Below, one piece after another: positions 43,513 to 52,794 of a stretch of DNA of 64,000 bases. The notes beneath the pieces are model-generated. The model was not told where the DNA came from. It saw nothing but the letters and a program-made list of their open reading frames with translations, and did not search any database. The position numbers and the translations under genes were made by a program. The stretch's first letter is position 1. Each line of letters starts with the position of its first letter. Origin of the DNA: Limosilactobacillus reuteri (GTDB lineage Bacteria > Bacillota > Bacilli > Lactobacillales > Lactobacillaceae); NCBI RefSeq assembly GCF_003072625.1, contig NZ_CP027805.1, positions 185,001 through 249,000 of the forward strand, read 5' to 3'.

Positions 43513-44709
43513 ATGACAAAAGAAGTAAAGCGTATAATCTTTGTAGTTCTTTTTTGTGAGTTTTTGATTTGTCTCGGAATGAGTCTTATCTTCCCAGTTG
43601 AACCGTTCATTAAAAATGAATACCACTTTACTGTCTTTGACATGGGAGTGATGTCTTCCCTATTTGCGTTTGTGCAATTTATTGCTTCACCCATTGTTGG
43701 TCGGATTTCAGACAAAGTTGGACGAAAACCAATGTTAGTATGGGGATTGCTGATATTTGCGATTGCTGAATTTGTTTTTGCCTTAGCACAGCATTTATGG
43801 TTATTTGACTTATCGCGGGCGGTAGATGGATTATCAGCAGCTATGTTTGTGCCAACATCAATGGCATTAGCGGCAGACATTACTAGTGAAAAAGACCGCG
43901 CCAAAGTTATTGGGTGGTTGTCAGCAGCTTTTAGTGGGGGATTAATTTTAGGACCGGGTCTTGGTGGGATGTTAGCGCATGTAAACTATAAATTCCCATT
44001 TTGGGTTGCTGGTATTCTGGGATTGATTAGCACGGTTGTTGCTTGGCGCTTTTTACCTCACGATGAGGATGAATTATTTAAGAGTGAAACTAAAAATCCA
44101 GAAAATGAATTATTGACTGGTGGTTGGAGTCAGTTGAAACAAATTATGACTCCAATACTAATTACGCTCTTTGGAATGATCTTTGTAGCTTCATTTGGAT
44201 TAGCTGGCTTTGAAAGTATCTATAGTTTATATGTCAATGAAGTCCATAATTTTGACTTAAACGCAATTGCGCTTGTTTTAACGCTCAATGGGATTATTTC
44301 GCTTATCTTGCAAGTCTTTTTCTTTGATCGGCTAGTTCGCTGGCTAGGAGAAGTTCGACTAATGCGATACAGCTTTTTCCTTAGTTTAGTTGGAACGATC
44401 ATGGTGATTTATGATCACAATCATTGGCATATCATTATTGCAACCTTGTTTGTTTTTGAAGCGTTCGATATGTTGCGCCCAACAATTACTACATTGTTAA
44501 CTAAGATGAGCAAGACAAACCAAGGATTATTGAACGGGCTAAATATGTCATTAACAAGTGTGGGGAATATTATTGGACCACTTATTAGTGGCTATTTATT
44601 AGATGTTAATTATCAATATCCATATTGGTTTGTATCGATATTCCTAATTATTTCCTGGGTAATAACGCTTGTTTTAGGACGGGAAAGAAAAGCAGCTGCT
44701 AACGATTAA
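43513..44709 (+). CDS. MFS transporter (drug-efflux type)
   Basis: 398 aa from the ATG at 43513 (agaaagga site). About 12 membrane helices; the MFS signature between TM2 and TM3 is GRISDKVGRKPM, and the drug/H+ antiporter motif C LILGPGLGGMLA lies in TM5. The plan fits TetA/NorA-like efflux pumps. No regulator is next to it. Substrate unknown. Confidence 0.88.
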   Translation: MTKEVKRIIFVVLFCEFLICLGMSLIFPVEPFIKNEYHFTVFDMGVMSSLFAFVQFIASPIVGRISDKVGRKPMLVWGLLIFAIAEFVFALAQHLWLFDLSRAVDGLSAAMFVPTSMALAADITSEKDRAKVIGWLSAAFSGGLILGPGLGGMLAHVNYKFPFWVAGILGLISTVVAWRFLPHDEDELFKSETKNPENELLTGGWSQLKQIMTPILITLFGMIFVASFGLAGFESIYSLYVNEVHNFDLNAIALVLTLNGIISLILQVFFFDRLVRWLGEVRLMRYSFFLSLVGTIMVIYDHNHWHIIIATLFVFEAFDMLRPTITTLLTKMSKTNQGLLNGLNMSLTSVGNIIGPLISGYLLDVNYQYPYWFVSIFLIISWVITLVLGRERKAAAND

Positions 44710-44738
44710 ATGTTTAATTTTATGTAAGAAAAGAAAAT

Positions 44739-44891
44739 AGGGAGCGAGACAGAAGTCACTTGTGACTTAGTTTTCGAGCCCCCGCAAGCAACAATAGGCC
44801 TCTAACGTTCGGCTTTACCGGATATTAGAGGCCATTGTTGTACTGCGTATTTGCTTTTTATGAAAGTAACTTAACTTATGTCACAGTCCCT
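44739..44891. repeat. palindromic structured element (about 153 bp)
   Basis: Outer arms agggagcgagacagaagt and acttatgtcacagtccct are imperfect inverses. Inside are a small perfect palindrome agtcacttgtgact and a strong hairpin caacaataggcctctaa / ttagaggccattgttg around 44788-44845. It sits between the converging MFS and FMN-binding genes. It could act as a bidirectional terminator, but the size and nested palindromes look more like a mobile palindromic repeat. Confidence 0.55.
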
Positions 44892-44907
44892 ATTGTTGTA
44901 TTTATAC

Positions 44908-45198
44908 TTAATTTTGTCGTGCCTGTTGCAGTGCATCCCTAGTTGTTTCTTTAATTGCACGGCTTGTTGCACTGGCCCCAGTAATGCCATCCACATCTGC
45001 ACTATTAGCCGCAATAATTTTACCGGGAAGTTCATCTAAAACCCATTGACCCATTTCAGATTCATGATGTTTGATTACTTGTAAATCTTGAATCTTATCA
45101 TCTTGGTAGGTTAATAATGCTTCTAATTCACCGCCATAAGCACTAAAGCCACTTCCAATATATTGATTTTTGTCTATTTCTCTCATTTTATTATCCAT
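44908..45198 (-). CDS. FMN-binding domain protein
   Basis: 96 aa. The signature DGITGASATSRAI (S/T-G-A-S/T, where FMN is esterified to a Thr in Na+-NQR/RnfG-type proteins) is complete. No signal peptide or helix is seen, so it would be cytosolic, unlike many FMN_bind proteins that are extracellular. The start lies 12 bases after the nth stop, so nth and this gene form an operon. Function unknown, perhaps redox. Confidence 0.85.
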   Translation of the reverse strand: MDNKMREIDKNQYIGSGFSAYGGELEALLTYQDDKIQDLQVIKHHESEMGQWVLDELPGKIIAANSADVDGITGASATSRAIKETTRDALQQARQN

Positions 45199-45209
45199 AA
45201 TCTTCTAAG

Positions 45210-45851
45210 TTAAATCACATTATTTTGTCCTGTTACGCAGAGTGATAATAGTGGACAAGTTTGACATTTAGGATTTCTTGCCGTGCAGACATATCTACCC
45301 CAAAAAATCATACTATGATGAGCATCTAACCAATGTTCAGGAGGAATAGTTTTCATTAACTTCTTTTCAATTGCAAGAACGGATGCTTTGGGTTCAACCA
45401 TTCTAAGGCGGCGGGCAACACGACTAACGTGGGTATCAACTGGGAAAGCTGGAATGTTAAAGCATTCTGCAAGGACAACATCAGCAACTTTCCTCCCAAC
45501 TCCAGATAAGGTCATTAGCTCTTTGAGGGTGTGGGGAACCTCACCGTTAAAGTCAGTAACAATTTGTTGAGAAGTTTTGACTAGGAACTTAGCTTTATTT
45601 CGATAAAGCCCCAATCTTTTGATATAAGGCTCAACTTCCGCGGGCTCAACCCCTGCTAAATCTGCTGGCAACGGAAAACGAGCGAATAGTGGTGGCGTTA
45701 CTTCATTGACTGATTGATCTGTTGACTGTGCACTCAAAATTGTAGCCAAGAGAAAGTGGTAGTTTGTGTCAGCAATCAAAGTTGTTCCTGCTTCGGGAAA
45801 TGTTTGCCGCATGACCTTGATTGAGTAACGAATTTCATCTGGTGATAACAT
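45210..45851 (-). CDS. nth: endonuclease III (DNA glycosylase/AP lyase)
   Basis: 213 aa. Helix-hairpin-helix LMTLSGVGRKVADVVLAE with the catalytic Lys (GRK), the catalytic Asp in FPVDTHVSRV, and a [4Fe-4S] cluster motif C-x6-C-x2-C-x5-C (CTARNPKCQTCPLLSLC) at the end. It removes oxidised pyrimidines. Complete and typical in length. No strong ribosome site is visible before its ATG. Confidence 0.96.
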   Translation of the reverse strand: MLSPDEIRYSIKVMRQTFPEAGTTLIADTNYHFLLATILSAQSTDQSVNEVTPPLFARFPLPADLAGVEPAEVEPYIKRLGLYRNKAKFLVKTSQQIVTDFNGEVPHTLKELMTLSGVGRKVADVVLAECFNIPAFPVDTHVSRVARRLRMVEPKASVLAIEKKLMKTIPPEHWLDAHHSMIFWGRYVCTARNPKCQTCPLLSLCVTGQNNVI

Positions 45852-46143
45852 ATAAAATCACTCTTTTCGAATATGATTATAACCATTTTAACCCGAATGA
45901 TTAAAATAGCGAAGGGTAATAACCTCATTTTATACTCATTAAATTATTATTTGTAAAATTTGAGGTTAGTAATATGACATCAATTTATGTTAAGGAAAAA
46001 ATGTTTAATATGGATGTAATTGTAGAAATCGCTTTCTTTAATTAATTTAAATAAACGATTGACCAGATAAGACCACCTTGGTAAAATGTATTAAAGATTT
46101 TCTTATAATCCTAACCAAATTTTAATTATTCAAAAAGAGGAGG
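45852..46143. other. intergenic region between divergent nth and permease genes
   Basis: It holds the permease promoter (46059-46087). A 23-codon frame (MTSIYVKEKMFNMD..., about 45974-46045) lies in it behind a weak gaggttag site; it is not supported strongly enough to be called a gene. Confidence 0.45.
46059..46087 (+). promoter_or_regulatory. sigma-A promoter of permease-racemase operon
   Basis: ttgacc (46059-46064), 17-base spacer, taaaat (46082-46087), about 60 bases before the ATG. Confidence 0.7.
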
Positions 46144-46149
46144 ATGATT

Positions 46150-47601
46150 ATGAGTTTTTGGAAAACAATTGCACGTAAAGAAGACCCGCGTGTTTATGAT
46201 AATAAAGACGGTCATTTGGTTCGATCTTTGAAGGTGCGGGACTTTTTAGCTTTAGGTGTTGGAACGATTGTGTCCACTTCCATTTTCACTCTTCCTGGTG
46301 AAGTGGCCGCAATGCATACTGGACCTTCAGTAGTTATCTCTTTTTTAATTGCTGCGATCGTGGCCGGGCTAGTTGCCTTCGCCTATGCAGAAATGGCTGC
46401 TGCAATGCCGTTTGCTGGTTCAGCCTATTCATGGATTAACGTCGTGTTTGGAGAGTTTTTTGGTTGGATCGCTGGTTGGGCACTATTAGCTGAATACTTT
46501 ATTGCTTTGGCCTTTGTTGGGTCTGGTCTCTCTGCTAACTTCCGGGCATTATTTGTTTCGCTTGGCTGGAAGCTGCCTGCTTCATTATCAAATGCTTTTG
46601 GTACAGAAGGCGGAGTTGTTGATATTGTTTCAGTTGTTGTAATTATTTTAGTAGCCCTCTTAATTTCACGTGGGGTATCACAAGCTGCTCGTGTTGAAAA
46701 TCTTCTTGTTATTCTTAAAGTTTTTGCAATTTTACTTTTTATTGTTGTTGGTTTAACCGCTATAAAAGCAAGCAACTTTATGCCATTTATACCACAATAC
46801 CATGAAACAGCTAATGGTGCATTTGGTGGTTGGCAAGGTATATATGCCGGGGTATCGATGATTTTCCTTTCCTATATCGGATTTGACTCAATTGCTGCTA
46901 ATTCAGCGGAAGCAATCAATCCACAAAAAACGATGCCACGTGGAATCCTTGGTTCCTTAGTAATCGCGGTCGTTCTTTTTATAGCAGTTAGTCTTGTATT
47001 GATTGGGGTATTACCATATCAACAATACGCTAACAGTGCTGAACCAGTTGGGCTTGCATTACGTGCAGCTCATCATAGTGGTGTAGCAACTGTTGTTCAA
47101 ACAATTGCTGTTCTAGGAATGTTTACCGCCTTGATTGGGATGAGTATGGCTGGTTCGCGGTTGATTTACTCATTTGGTCGTGATGGAATGTTGCCAAAAT
47201 GGCTTGGAAAACTTGATGAACATAATCGACCAAACCGTGCACTTTGGACACTTACAATTGGTGCTGTTTTGATCGGTGCTTTCTTCCCATTCGCCTTTCT
47301 TTCCCAATTGATCTCAGCCGGTACGTTGATTGCCTTTATGTTTGTTTCACTTGGTATTTATGCATTACGTCGTCGTGAAGGAAAAGATATTCCAAATCCT
47401 TCATTTAAGATGCCATTCTATCCAGTATTACCAGCTCTAGGTTTTCTAGCTTCATTACTTGTGTTTATGGGATTAGATTACCAGGCAAAACTTTACGCTG
47501 GTATCTGGTTTGTCTTTGGCTTAATTATTTACTTTGCTTATGGAATGCGTCACTCGTCAATGGCAAAGAAAGAAGATGGACAAAATGTTAAAAACGAATA
47601 G
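46150..47601 (+). CDS. APC-superfamily amino acid permease
   Basis: 483 aa from the ATG at 46150 (gaggagg site; an ATG two codons upstream is too close to it). About 12-14 membrane helices, beginning RSLKVRDFLALGVGTIVSTSIFTLPG, the substrate-binding G-x-G segment of APC proteins with an unusual VST in place of the common GTG run. YSFGRDGMLPKWLG is typical of the CAT/YfnA branch (cationic or branched-chain amino acids). It overlaps the racemase gene that follows, so a branched-chain or D-amino acid substrate is suggested. Confidence 0.9.
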   Translation: MSFWKTIARKEDPRVYDNKDGHLVRSLKVRDFLALGVGTIVSTSIFTLPGEVAAMHTGPSVVISFLIAAIVAGLVAFAYAEMAAAMPFAGSAYSWINVVFGEFFGWIAGWALLAEYFIALAFVGSGLSANFRALFVSLGWKLPASLSNAFGTEGGVVDIVSVVVIILVALLISRGVSQAARVENLLVILKVFAILLFIVVGLTAIKASNFMPFIPQYHETANGAFGGWQGIYAGVSMIFLSYIGFDSIAANSAEAINPQKTMPRGILGSLVIAVVLFIAVSLVLIGVLPYQQYANSAEPVGLALRAAHHSGVATVVQTIAVLGMFTALIGMSMAGSRLIYSFGRDGMLPKWLGKLDEHNRPNRALWTLTIGAVLIGAFFPFAFLSQLISAGTLIAFMFVSLGIYALRRREGKDIPNPSFKMPFYPVLPALGFLASLLVFMGLDYQAKLYAGIWFVFGLIIYFAYGMRHSSMAKKEDGQNVKNE

Positions 47602-48925
47602 AGATGTTTTACTAGAAGAAAAAAATGCATTTGCAACTGCTGCCCGGATTAAGTACTACGATATTGTATTAGATCATGGACGGGGTGCAATGGTTACTGA
47701 CATTGAAGGCAATGATTATATCGATTTGCTTGCCAGTGCTAGTTCGACTAATACTGGTCATGCGCATCCGCGAGTAGTGCAAGCTATTCAAGAACAAGCA
47801 GCTAAAATGATTCAATATACGCCAGCGTACTTTGCTAATTCACAAGCAGCGCGGTTGGCACCTCGATTAGCAGAATTAGCGCCGATAAGTGGGCCAGTTG
47901 AAATGGTATGGGGTAATTCTGGTTCGGATGCTAATGATGCAATTATTAAATTTGCGCGAGCATATACTGGTCGCCAATATATTATTTCCTTTACGGGGGC
48001 TTATCATGGTTCAACTTATGGTTCAATGAGCTTGTCAGGTGTTTCATTAAATATGACAAGAAAAATGGGCCCAATGCTACCAGGCGTAGTAAAAGTACCA
48101 TTCCCTAGTCCCTGGGAACGATTAACTAATGAAAGTGACGAGGCGTTTGTTGAGCGGATGTTCCATCAATTTATGCTGCCTTTTGAAACTTATTTGCCAG
48201 TTGATGAAGTTGCTGCAATTCTTATTGAACCAATTCAAGGTGATGGGGGAATTGTTAAGACTCCTCCTGCTTATATGCAAAAGGTATACGAGTTTGCTAA
48301 AGCTAATGGAATTCTCTTTGCCGTTGATGAAGTTAATCAAGGGATGGGGCGGACTGGTAAATGGTGGTCGATCCAGCATTTTGGGATTGAGCCAGATTTA
48401 ATGTCTGTTGGTAAGTCGTTAGCTTCGGGAATGCCGCTTAGTGCAATGATTGGTCGTAAGGAGATTCTGGAATCATTAGGTGCGCCAGCCAATGTTTACA
48501 CTACAGCTGGTAACCCGGTTACGACTGCAGCAGCGAATGCGACCCTAGATGTTATTCAAAATGAGCATCTTTTAGAGCGTTCACAACGACTTGGCAAAAA
48601 AGCAGCTGAATTCTTTAAGCTTGAACAGCAAAAATATCCTTTTGTGGGTGATGTTCGAATGTATGGACTGGATGGTGGTATTGATATCATTGATCCAGTT
48701 ACGGGAAAAGGTGATACAGAAGCAACAACCAAACTAATGTACCGCATCTTTGAACTAGGAGCAATTATCATTAGTTTGCGGGGGAGTATTCTTCGTTTCC
48801 AACCACCATTAGTTATTACAGAAAAAGAATTAGATCAAGCTTTTGCGATGATTGATCAAGCATTCGCGGAATTAGCCGCTGGTAAATTAGCTGCTCCCGC
48901 AAATGCAGAAGAGTTAGGTTGGTAA
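47576..48925 (+). CDS. class III PLP enzyme, isoleucine 2-epimerase-like amino-acid racemase
   Basis: 449 aa starting at 47576 (MDKMLKTN) or three codons later; either way it overlaps the permease. Class III aminotransferase fold: GNSGSDANDAIIKFARAYTG, AYHGSTYGS, LIEPIQGDGG, FAVDEVNQGMGRTG, and the PLP Lys in MSVGKSLASGMPLSA. Long stretches agree with the Lactobacillus buchneri isoleucine 2-epimerase as recalled, e.g. SLSGVSLNMTRKMGPMLP and YTTAGNPVTTAAANATLD. That enzyme interconverts L-Ile with D-allo-Ile and racemises Leu and Val. With the permease it would make and move D-branched-chain amino acids. Annotation as a 4-aminobutyrate aminotransferase is the common alternative but fits less well. 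Confidence 0.85.
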   Translation: MDKMLKTNRDVLLEEKNAFATAARIKYYDIVLDHGRGAMVTDIEGNDYIDLLASASSTNTGHAHPRVVQAIQEQAAKMIQYTPAYFANSQAARLAPRLAELAPISGPVEMVWGNSGSDANDAIIKFARAYTGRQYIISFTGAYHGSTYGSMSLSGVSLNMTRKMGPMLPGVVKVPFPSPWERLTNESDEAFVERMFHQFMLPFETYLPVDEVAAILIEPIQGDGGIVKTPPAYMQKVYEFAKANGILFAVDEVNQGMGRTGKWWSIQHFGIEPDLMSVGKSLASGMPLSAMIGRKEILESLGAPANVYTTAGNPVTTAAANATLDVIQNEHLLERSQRLGKKAAEFFKLEQQKYPFVGDVRMYGLDGGIDIIDPVTGKGDTEATTKLMYRIFELGAIIISLRGSILRFQPPLVITEKELDQAFAMIDQAFAELAAGKLAAPANAEELGW

Positions 48926-48964
48926 CTCTTGCAATTTAAGACCATCTTCGGGTATACTTTAAGC

Positions 48965-49038
48965 GCCATCTTAGCTCAGCTAGGTAGAGTACATCCATGG
49001 TAAGGATGAGGTCGGCGGTTCGAACCCGCTAGATGGCT
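48965..49038 (+). tRNA. tRNA-Thr (anticodon GGT)
   Basis: 74 bases. Acceptor gccatct/agatggc, D arm gctc/gagt, anticodon stem catcc/ggatg with loop atggtaa (anticodon GGT, reads ACC and ACU), T arm ggcgg/ccgct with loop ttcgaac, discriminator T. CCA is not encoded. It follows the racemase gene by 39 bases. Confidence 0.93.
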
Positions 49039-49048
49039 TAAAATGAAC

Positions 49049-49099
49049 TAAGAAAAGAGATTTAGAAAAACAAATCGTTTTTCTAAATCTCTTTTCTTC
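49049..49099 (+). terminator. terminator of tRNA-Thr
   Basis: aagaaaagagatttagaaaaa and tttttctaaatctcttttctt arms, 20 bp, with T-rich end. Confidence 0.93.
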
Positions 49100-49206
49100 T
49101 TTATAAGAATATGGACTTGCTAGTAATATAATTAGGATTGAAATTACAGCTATGTTAAAATCAAAATTATGTAGCATTAGCTTAATTGATAAATTGGAGG
49201 AAAAAA

Positions 49207-50376
49207 ATGGAATTTATTGCAGTGTTGGCGGGGTTGTTGCTTGCAACCCAGATCGTAGCACACTTATGTCGTCGTGTTGAGATTCCAGAAGTGATTGGAC
49301 AAATCCTGGTTGGAATCATTGCAGGACCCGCTGTTTTAGATTGGGTTCATTTAAATTCAATGATGAATGAATTTCAGGAAATTGGGGTTATTATCTTGAT
49401 GTTCATCGCAGGATTGGAAAGCGACCTATCCTTGCTAAGAAAATACTTGAAGCCCGCTGTTGTTGTGGCGCTTTTGGGGGTAATTGTTCCCATTGTAATT
49501 ATGGGACCGGTAAGTTATATGTTTGGCTTTACTAAGCTTGAATCACTGTTTATCGGGGTTATTTTTGCGACAACATCTGTTAGTATTTCAGTTGCAGTTT
49601 TACGTGAATTTAATCGCCTGGATAGCCGAGAAGGGGCAACGGTGCTTGGCGCAGCAGTTGCCGATGATATTATTGGTGTTATCTTGCTAAGTGTGATGAT
49701 TAGTGTAATTAATGGGAGCAACAATAGTGGTCACGGTAATGGTCAGCCTTTAGGAATTGTCCTCTTGATGCAGTTAGTATTCTTTGGTGGTACTTACCTA
49801 TTGATTCGTTGGTTAGCACCTTACTTGATTCATATGAGTGATCGCTTATTAACAGTTGCTTCAACATCAGTAACGGCGATGATTATCTGTTTAGGGATGG
49901 CCGCAATTGCTGATTATGTTGGGTTAAGTGGGGCGGTAGGCTCATTCTTTGCCGGAATTGCAGTGGCTAATACAAAGCATAAAGAAGTTGTTGACCGGAG
50001 TTTTATTCCGATTGGGTACGCAATGTTTATTCCGCTATTCTTTGTCAGCGTAGGGTTGAACATGCGCTTTGACAATATTGGTGAATCGTTTGTCTTTGTT
50101 ATTGTGATGACAATTCTTGCATGCTTAACAAAACTACTTGGATGTGGAGCCGGTGCTAAGCTATCTGGCTTTAGTATGCCAAGTTCTTATGTTGTCGGTA
50201 GTGGGATGATTGCCCGTGGTGAAATGGGATTGATTACAGCCCAGATTGGTTATGAAGCCCATCTTCTTTCACCAATGTATTATTCAGATGTAATTACCGT
50301 GATTATTATTGCAACTGTATTAGCACCATTTATTTTAAAGAATGCATTGAAACAATCAGCCAACGAACTTGAGTAA
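49207..50376 (+). CDS. Kef/NapA-type cation:proton antiporter (CPA2)
   Basis: 389 aa from the ATG at 49207 (perfect ggagg site). About 12-13 helices; CPA2 motifs are IPEVIGQILVGIIAGP at the start, FIAGLESDL (after TM3), and AAVADDIIGVI (two Asp of the ion-binding site). No C-terminal NAD-binding RCK domain, so it is not a gated KefB/KefC. Na+ or K+ for H+ exchange is likely. Followed 12 bases later by helD, possibly one transcript. Confidence 0.92.
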   Translation: MEFIAVLAGLLLATQIVAHLCRRVEIPEVIGQILVGIIAGPAVLDWVHLNSMMNEFQEIGVIILMFIAGLESDLSLLRKYLKPAVVVALLGVIVPIVIMGPVSYMFGFTKLESLFIGVIFATTSVSISVAVLREFNRLDSREGATVLGAAVADDIIGVILLSVMISVINGSNNSGHGNGQPLGIVLLMQLVFFGGTYLLIRWLAPYLIHMSDRLLTVASTSVTAMIICLGMAAIADYVGLSGAVGSFFAGIAVANTKHKEVVDRSFIPIGYAMFIPLFFVSVGLNMRFDNIGESFVFVIVMTILACLTKLLGCGAGAKLSGFSMPSSYVVGSGMIARGEMGLITAQIGYEAHLLSPMYYSDVITVIIIATVLAPFILKNALKQSANELE

Positions 50377-50388
50377 AGGGGACTTTTG

Positions 50389-52707
50389 ATGGAAAATCAT
50401 GAACGAGAAACGGAGCAAGCACGGGTCAATAATGTTGAGAAACAAATTGACCAACAAGTAGCTGCAACCACTAAAGCTGTTGAAGATGCCCATCGTGAAA
50501 CACGAGCAGTTGAACGTAATTATAGTGAAAATGCGTCTATTAACCGTTATGAAGTTGATGATATTGCCGAATCTCGGTCAATGATTGAACAGCAGCGCCA
50601 ATTGGTTTCACGAGCAGCGGAAAGTGAATCAATTCTCAAGCACCAGTTAAGAACTTTGAAAAACTTAAAAGGGGCACCGTATTTTGGCCGGATTGATATT
50701 CAAGATCCTGATGAAGATAAGAGCGAAACGCTATACATCGGTACTTCATCTTTAATGAATGAAGATAAAACAGACTTTTTGATTTACGACTGGCGGGCAC
50801 CAATTTCGGGAGTTTACTATAATGGAACCCTTGGGAAAGTCAATTATGAAACCCCGGCTGGGATGCAAACCACGGAATTAAAAAAGAAACGGCAATTTAC
50901 TATTAAGGACGGTAAAATCACTAATATGTTTGATACCAATGAAACGGTTGGTGATGAAGTTCTACAAGCGGCTCTTGGAAAGCAAAATGACCAGTATATG
51001 CATAATATTGTGGCGACAATTCAAAAAGAGCAAAATGATATTATCCGTGATACGCGTAGTGATCTTTTACTAGTACAAGGGGTGGCTGGTTCGGGAAAGA
51101 CCTCAGCGATCCTTCAACGAATTGCGTATTTGCTTTATCACAGTCGAAAGGAATTGAACGCTGACCAGATTGTCCTTTTTAGTCCCAATAATTTATTCAG
51201 CCACTATATTTCTGAAGTTTTGCCAAGTCTTGGTGAAAGAAATATGCGACAAGTAACATTAGAGGGATTTATTCGTCGACGTTTTGAAGGTTTGCAAGTA
51301 GAAACATTATTCGATCGCTATGAAGAACGACAACAACCTGAAAATGCTTCTCATGTTGTTGCCGACTTTATTGAAAGTGAGTCTTTTATGACGTCGATTG
51401 CACATTACGTCGAAAAAATGACAATTGATGATTTGCAATTTGCTGATATTCGTTTTAATGGTCAAGTTTTCTTTTCGGCTGATCATGTCAAGGATCTTTA
51501 TAAAGAATTACCTTTGACGATGGCTCCTGCTGATAAGTTAGTCCACTTAAAAAATAAGTTAATTCGTGAATTGCAGCGACATGTTAAAGATGAAGCTAAC
51601 AAGGACTGGGTAGCTAAAGAGTTAGATTCACTTGATTTACAACAATTGCACAGCCTTTATGGTAAGAAAACAATCGATGATTTTAAGGATGAAGATGAAC
51701 AATATGCTTACCTTTCACGGCGCTTAGCTAAACGACGCTTACGTGTTATTGCAGACGCAATCTACAATAATTATTTTCTTGATTTTTATAATCAATATAA
51801 TAAGCTTTTGCATCAGGTTGAAGTGCCTAAGACAATTAGTCAACGGGAATGGGCGACAATGATTCTTGCCTTTCAAGATGAGATTGAATATCATCGGCTC
51901 GAATTAATGCATGCGGCACCGTTGATGTATCTGCGTGATTTGATTTCCGGTACAGGGCAAAATCGTTCTTTTCAATATGTATTTATTGATGAGATGCAAG
52001 ATTATTCAACAGCGATGTTAATATACTTAAAACACGCCTTTCCGCAAGCTAAGTTTACTGTCCTTGGTGATAGTGAACAGGCTCTTTTTAAGCCATTGGA
52101 GTTACCAGAAGAGTTATTAAATAAACTTAGTGGGGGATTAAAGGCTAAGCGCCCTAATTTGATTGCTTTACGGCGGAGTTATCGTTCCACGACAGAGATT
52201 ACTAATTTTGCAAAGGCCTTGTTGCCGGATGGTGATAAGATAGTTTCCTTCACTCGTCATGGGAAGAAACCGCGCTTATTAGTCCGTTATTCTGATAAAG
52301 AGAGTCAGCAAAGTTTGCTAGATGAGACGCTTAAACTAGCTGACGAACATGAAACTGTAGCGATCTTAACCAAGAATCAAGAGCAAGCAACTGCTATTTA
52401 TCAATTACTTCATCGGCAAAAAGTTGAAAATATTCATCTGCTAGATAAGGATGCGAGTGAATTGCCAAAGGGGATCTTAATTCTCCCAATTTACTTAGCA
52501 AAGGGACTCGAATTCGATGCGGTTCTCGCTGCTGATGTCTCTGCTAAAAATCTAGCGAATACTGATGAAGTTGGCATGATCTATACGATGGCATCACGAG
52601 CAATGCACGAACTGGTCCTTTTAAGCAATGGTTCCGTTAGTGAGGCAATTAATGAGAAAGCTGGTCGCCTTTTGACAATTGAGTATCAATTACCAAATAA
52701 AAATTAA
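50389..52707 (+). CDS. helD: HelD-type superfamily 1 helicase (RNA polymerase recycling)
   Basis: 772 aa from the ATG at 50389 (ggggac site). An N-terminal coiled coil (about residues 1-90, RNAP-secondary-channel arm), then SF1 motifs: VQGVAGSGKTSAILQRIAYL (Walker A), FIDEMQDYS (motif II), LGDSEQALF (III), ALRRSYRSTTEI (IV) and LAKGLEFDAVL (V). HelD binds stalled RNA polymerase and releases it from DNA and RNA. Gram-positive length fits. It lacks the UvrD motif VI of repair helicases. Confidence 0.92.
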   Translation: MENHERETEQARVNNVEKQIDQQVAATTKAVEDAHRETRAVERNYSENASINRYEVDDIAESRSMIEQQRQLVSRAAESESILKHQLRTLKNLKGAPYFGRIDIQDPDEDKSETLYIGTSSLMNEDKTDFLIYDWRAPISGVYYNGTLGKVNYETPAGMQTTELKKKRQFTIKDGKITNMFDTNETVGDEVLQAALGKQNDQYMHNIVATIQKEQNDIIRDTRSDLLLVQGVAGSGKTSAILQRIAYLLYHSRKELNADQIVLFSPNNLFSHYISEVLPSLGERNMRQVTLEGFIRRRFEGLQVETLFDRYEERQQPENASHVVADFIESESFMTSIAHYVEKMTIDDLQFADIRFNGQVFFSADHVKDLYKELPLTMAPADKLVHLKNKLIRELQRHVKDEANKDWVAKELDSLDLQQLHSLYGKKTIDDFKDEDEQYAYLSRRLAKRRLRVIADAIYNNYFLDFYNQYNKLLHQVEVPKTISQREWATMILAFQDEIEYHRLELMHAAPLMYLRDLISGTGQNRSFQYVFIDEMQDYSTAMLIYLKHAFPQAKFTVLGDSEQALFKPLELPEELLNKLSGGLKAKRPNLIALRRSYRSTTEITNFAKALLPDGDKIVSFTRHGKKPRLLVRYSDKESQQSLLDETLKLADEHETVAILTKNQEQATAIYQLLHRQKVENIHLLDKDASELPKGILILPIYLAKGLEFDAVLAADVSAKNLANTDEVGMIYTMASRAMHELVLLSNGSVSEAINEKAGRLLTIEYQLPNKN

Positions 52708-52721
52708 ATTCTTTGATTGAT

Positions 52722-52735
52722 TAAAAACGCTTTCA
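52722..52735. promoter_or_regulatory. cre-like site before ndk
   Basis: The minus strand reads tgaaagcgttttta, matching tgwaancgntnwca at 13 of 14 positions. It lies about 60 bases before the ndk ATG and 15 bases after the helD stop, where CcpA could repress or activate transcription. Confidence 0.5.
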
Positions 52736-52794
52736 AGAAATGGTGACTTATGATAATCTAATGGAGTAGATATAGAAAAAGGAGATGCTTCGCC

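Noticed and set aside
45974-46045. 23-codon ORF between nth and the permease.
   Set aside because: Weak ribosome site and no homologue in the window; kept only as a note in the intergenic entry.
47576-48925. Assignment of the PLP enzyme as 4-aminobutyrate aminotransferase.
   Set aside because: Its longest conserved stretches match the isoleucine 2-epimerase pattern better; the call remains based on memory of that sequence.
49186-49206. Upstream start (MINWRKK) for the Kef-type antiporter.
   Set aside because: A perfect ggagg lies just before the later ATG at 49207, which also gives the usual antiporter N-terminus.
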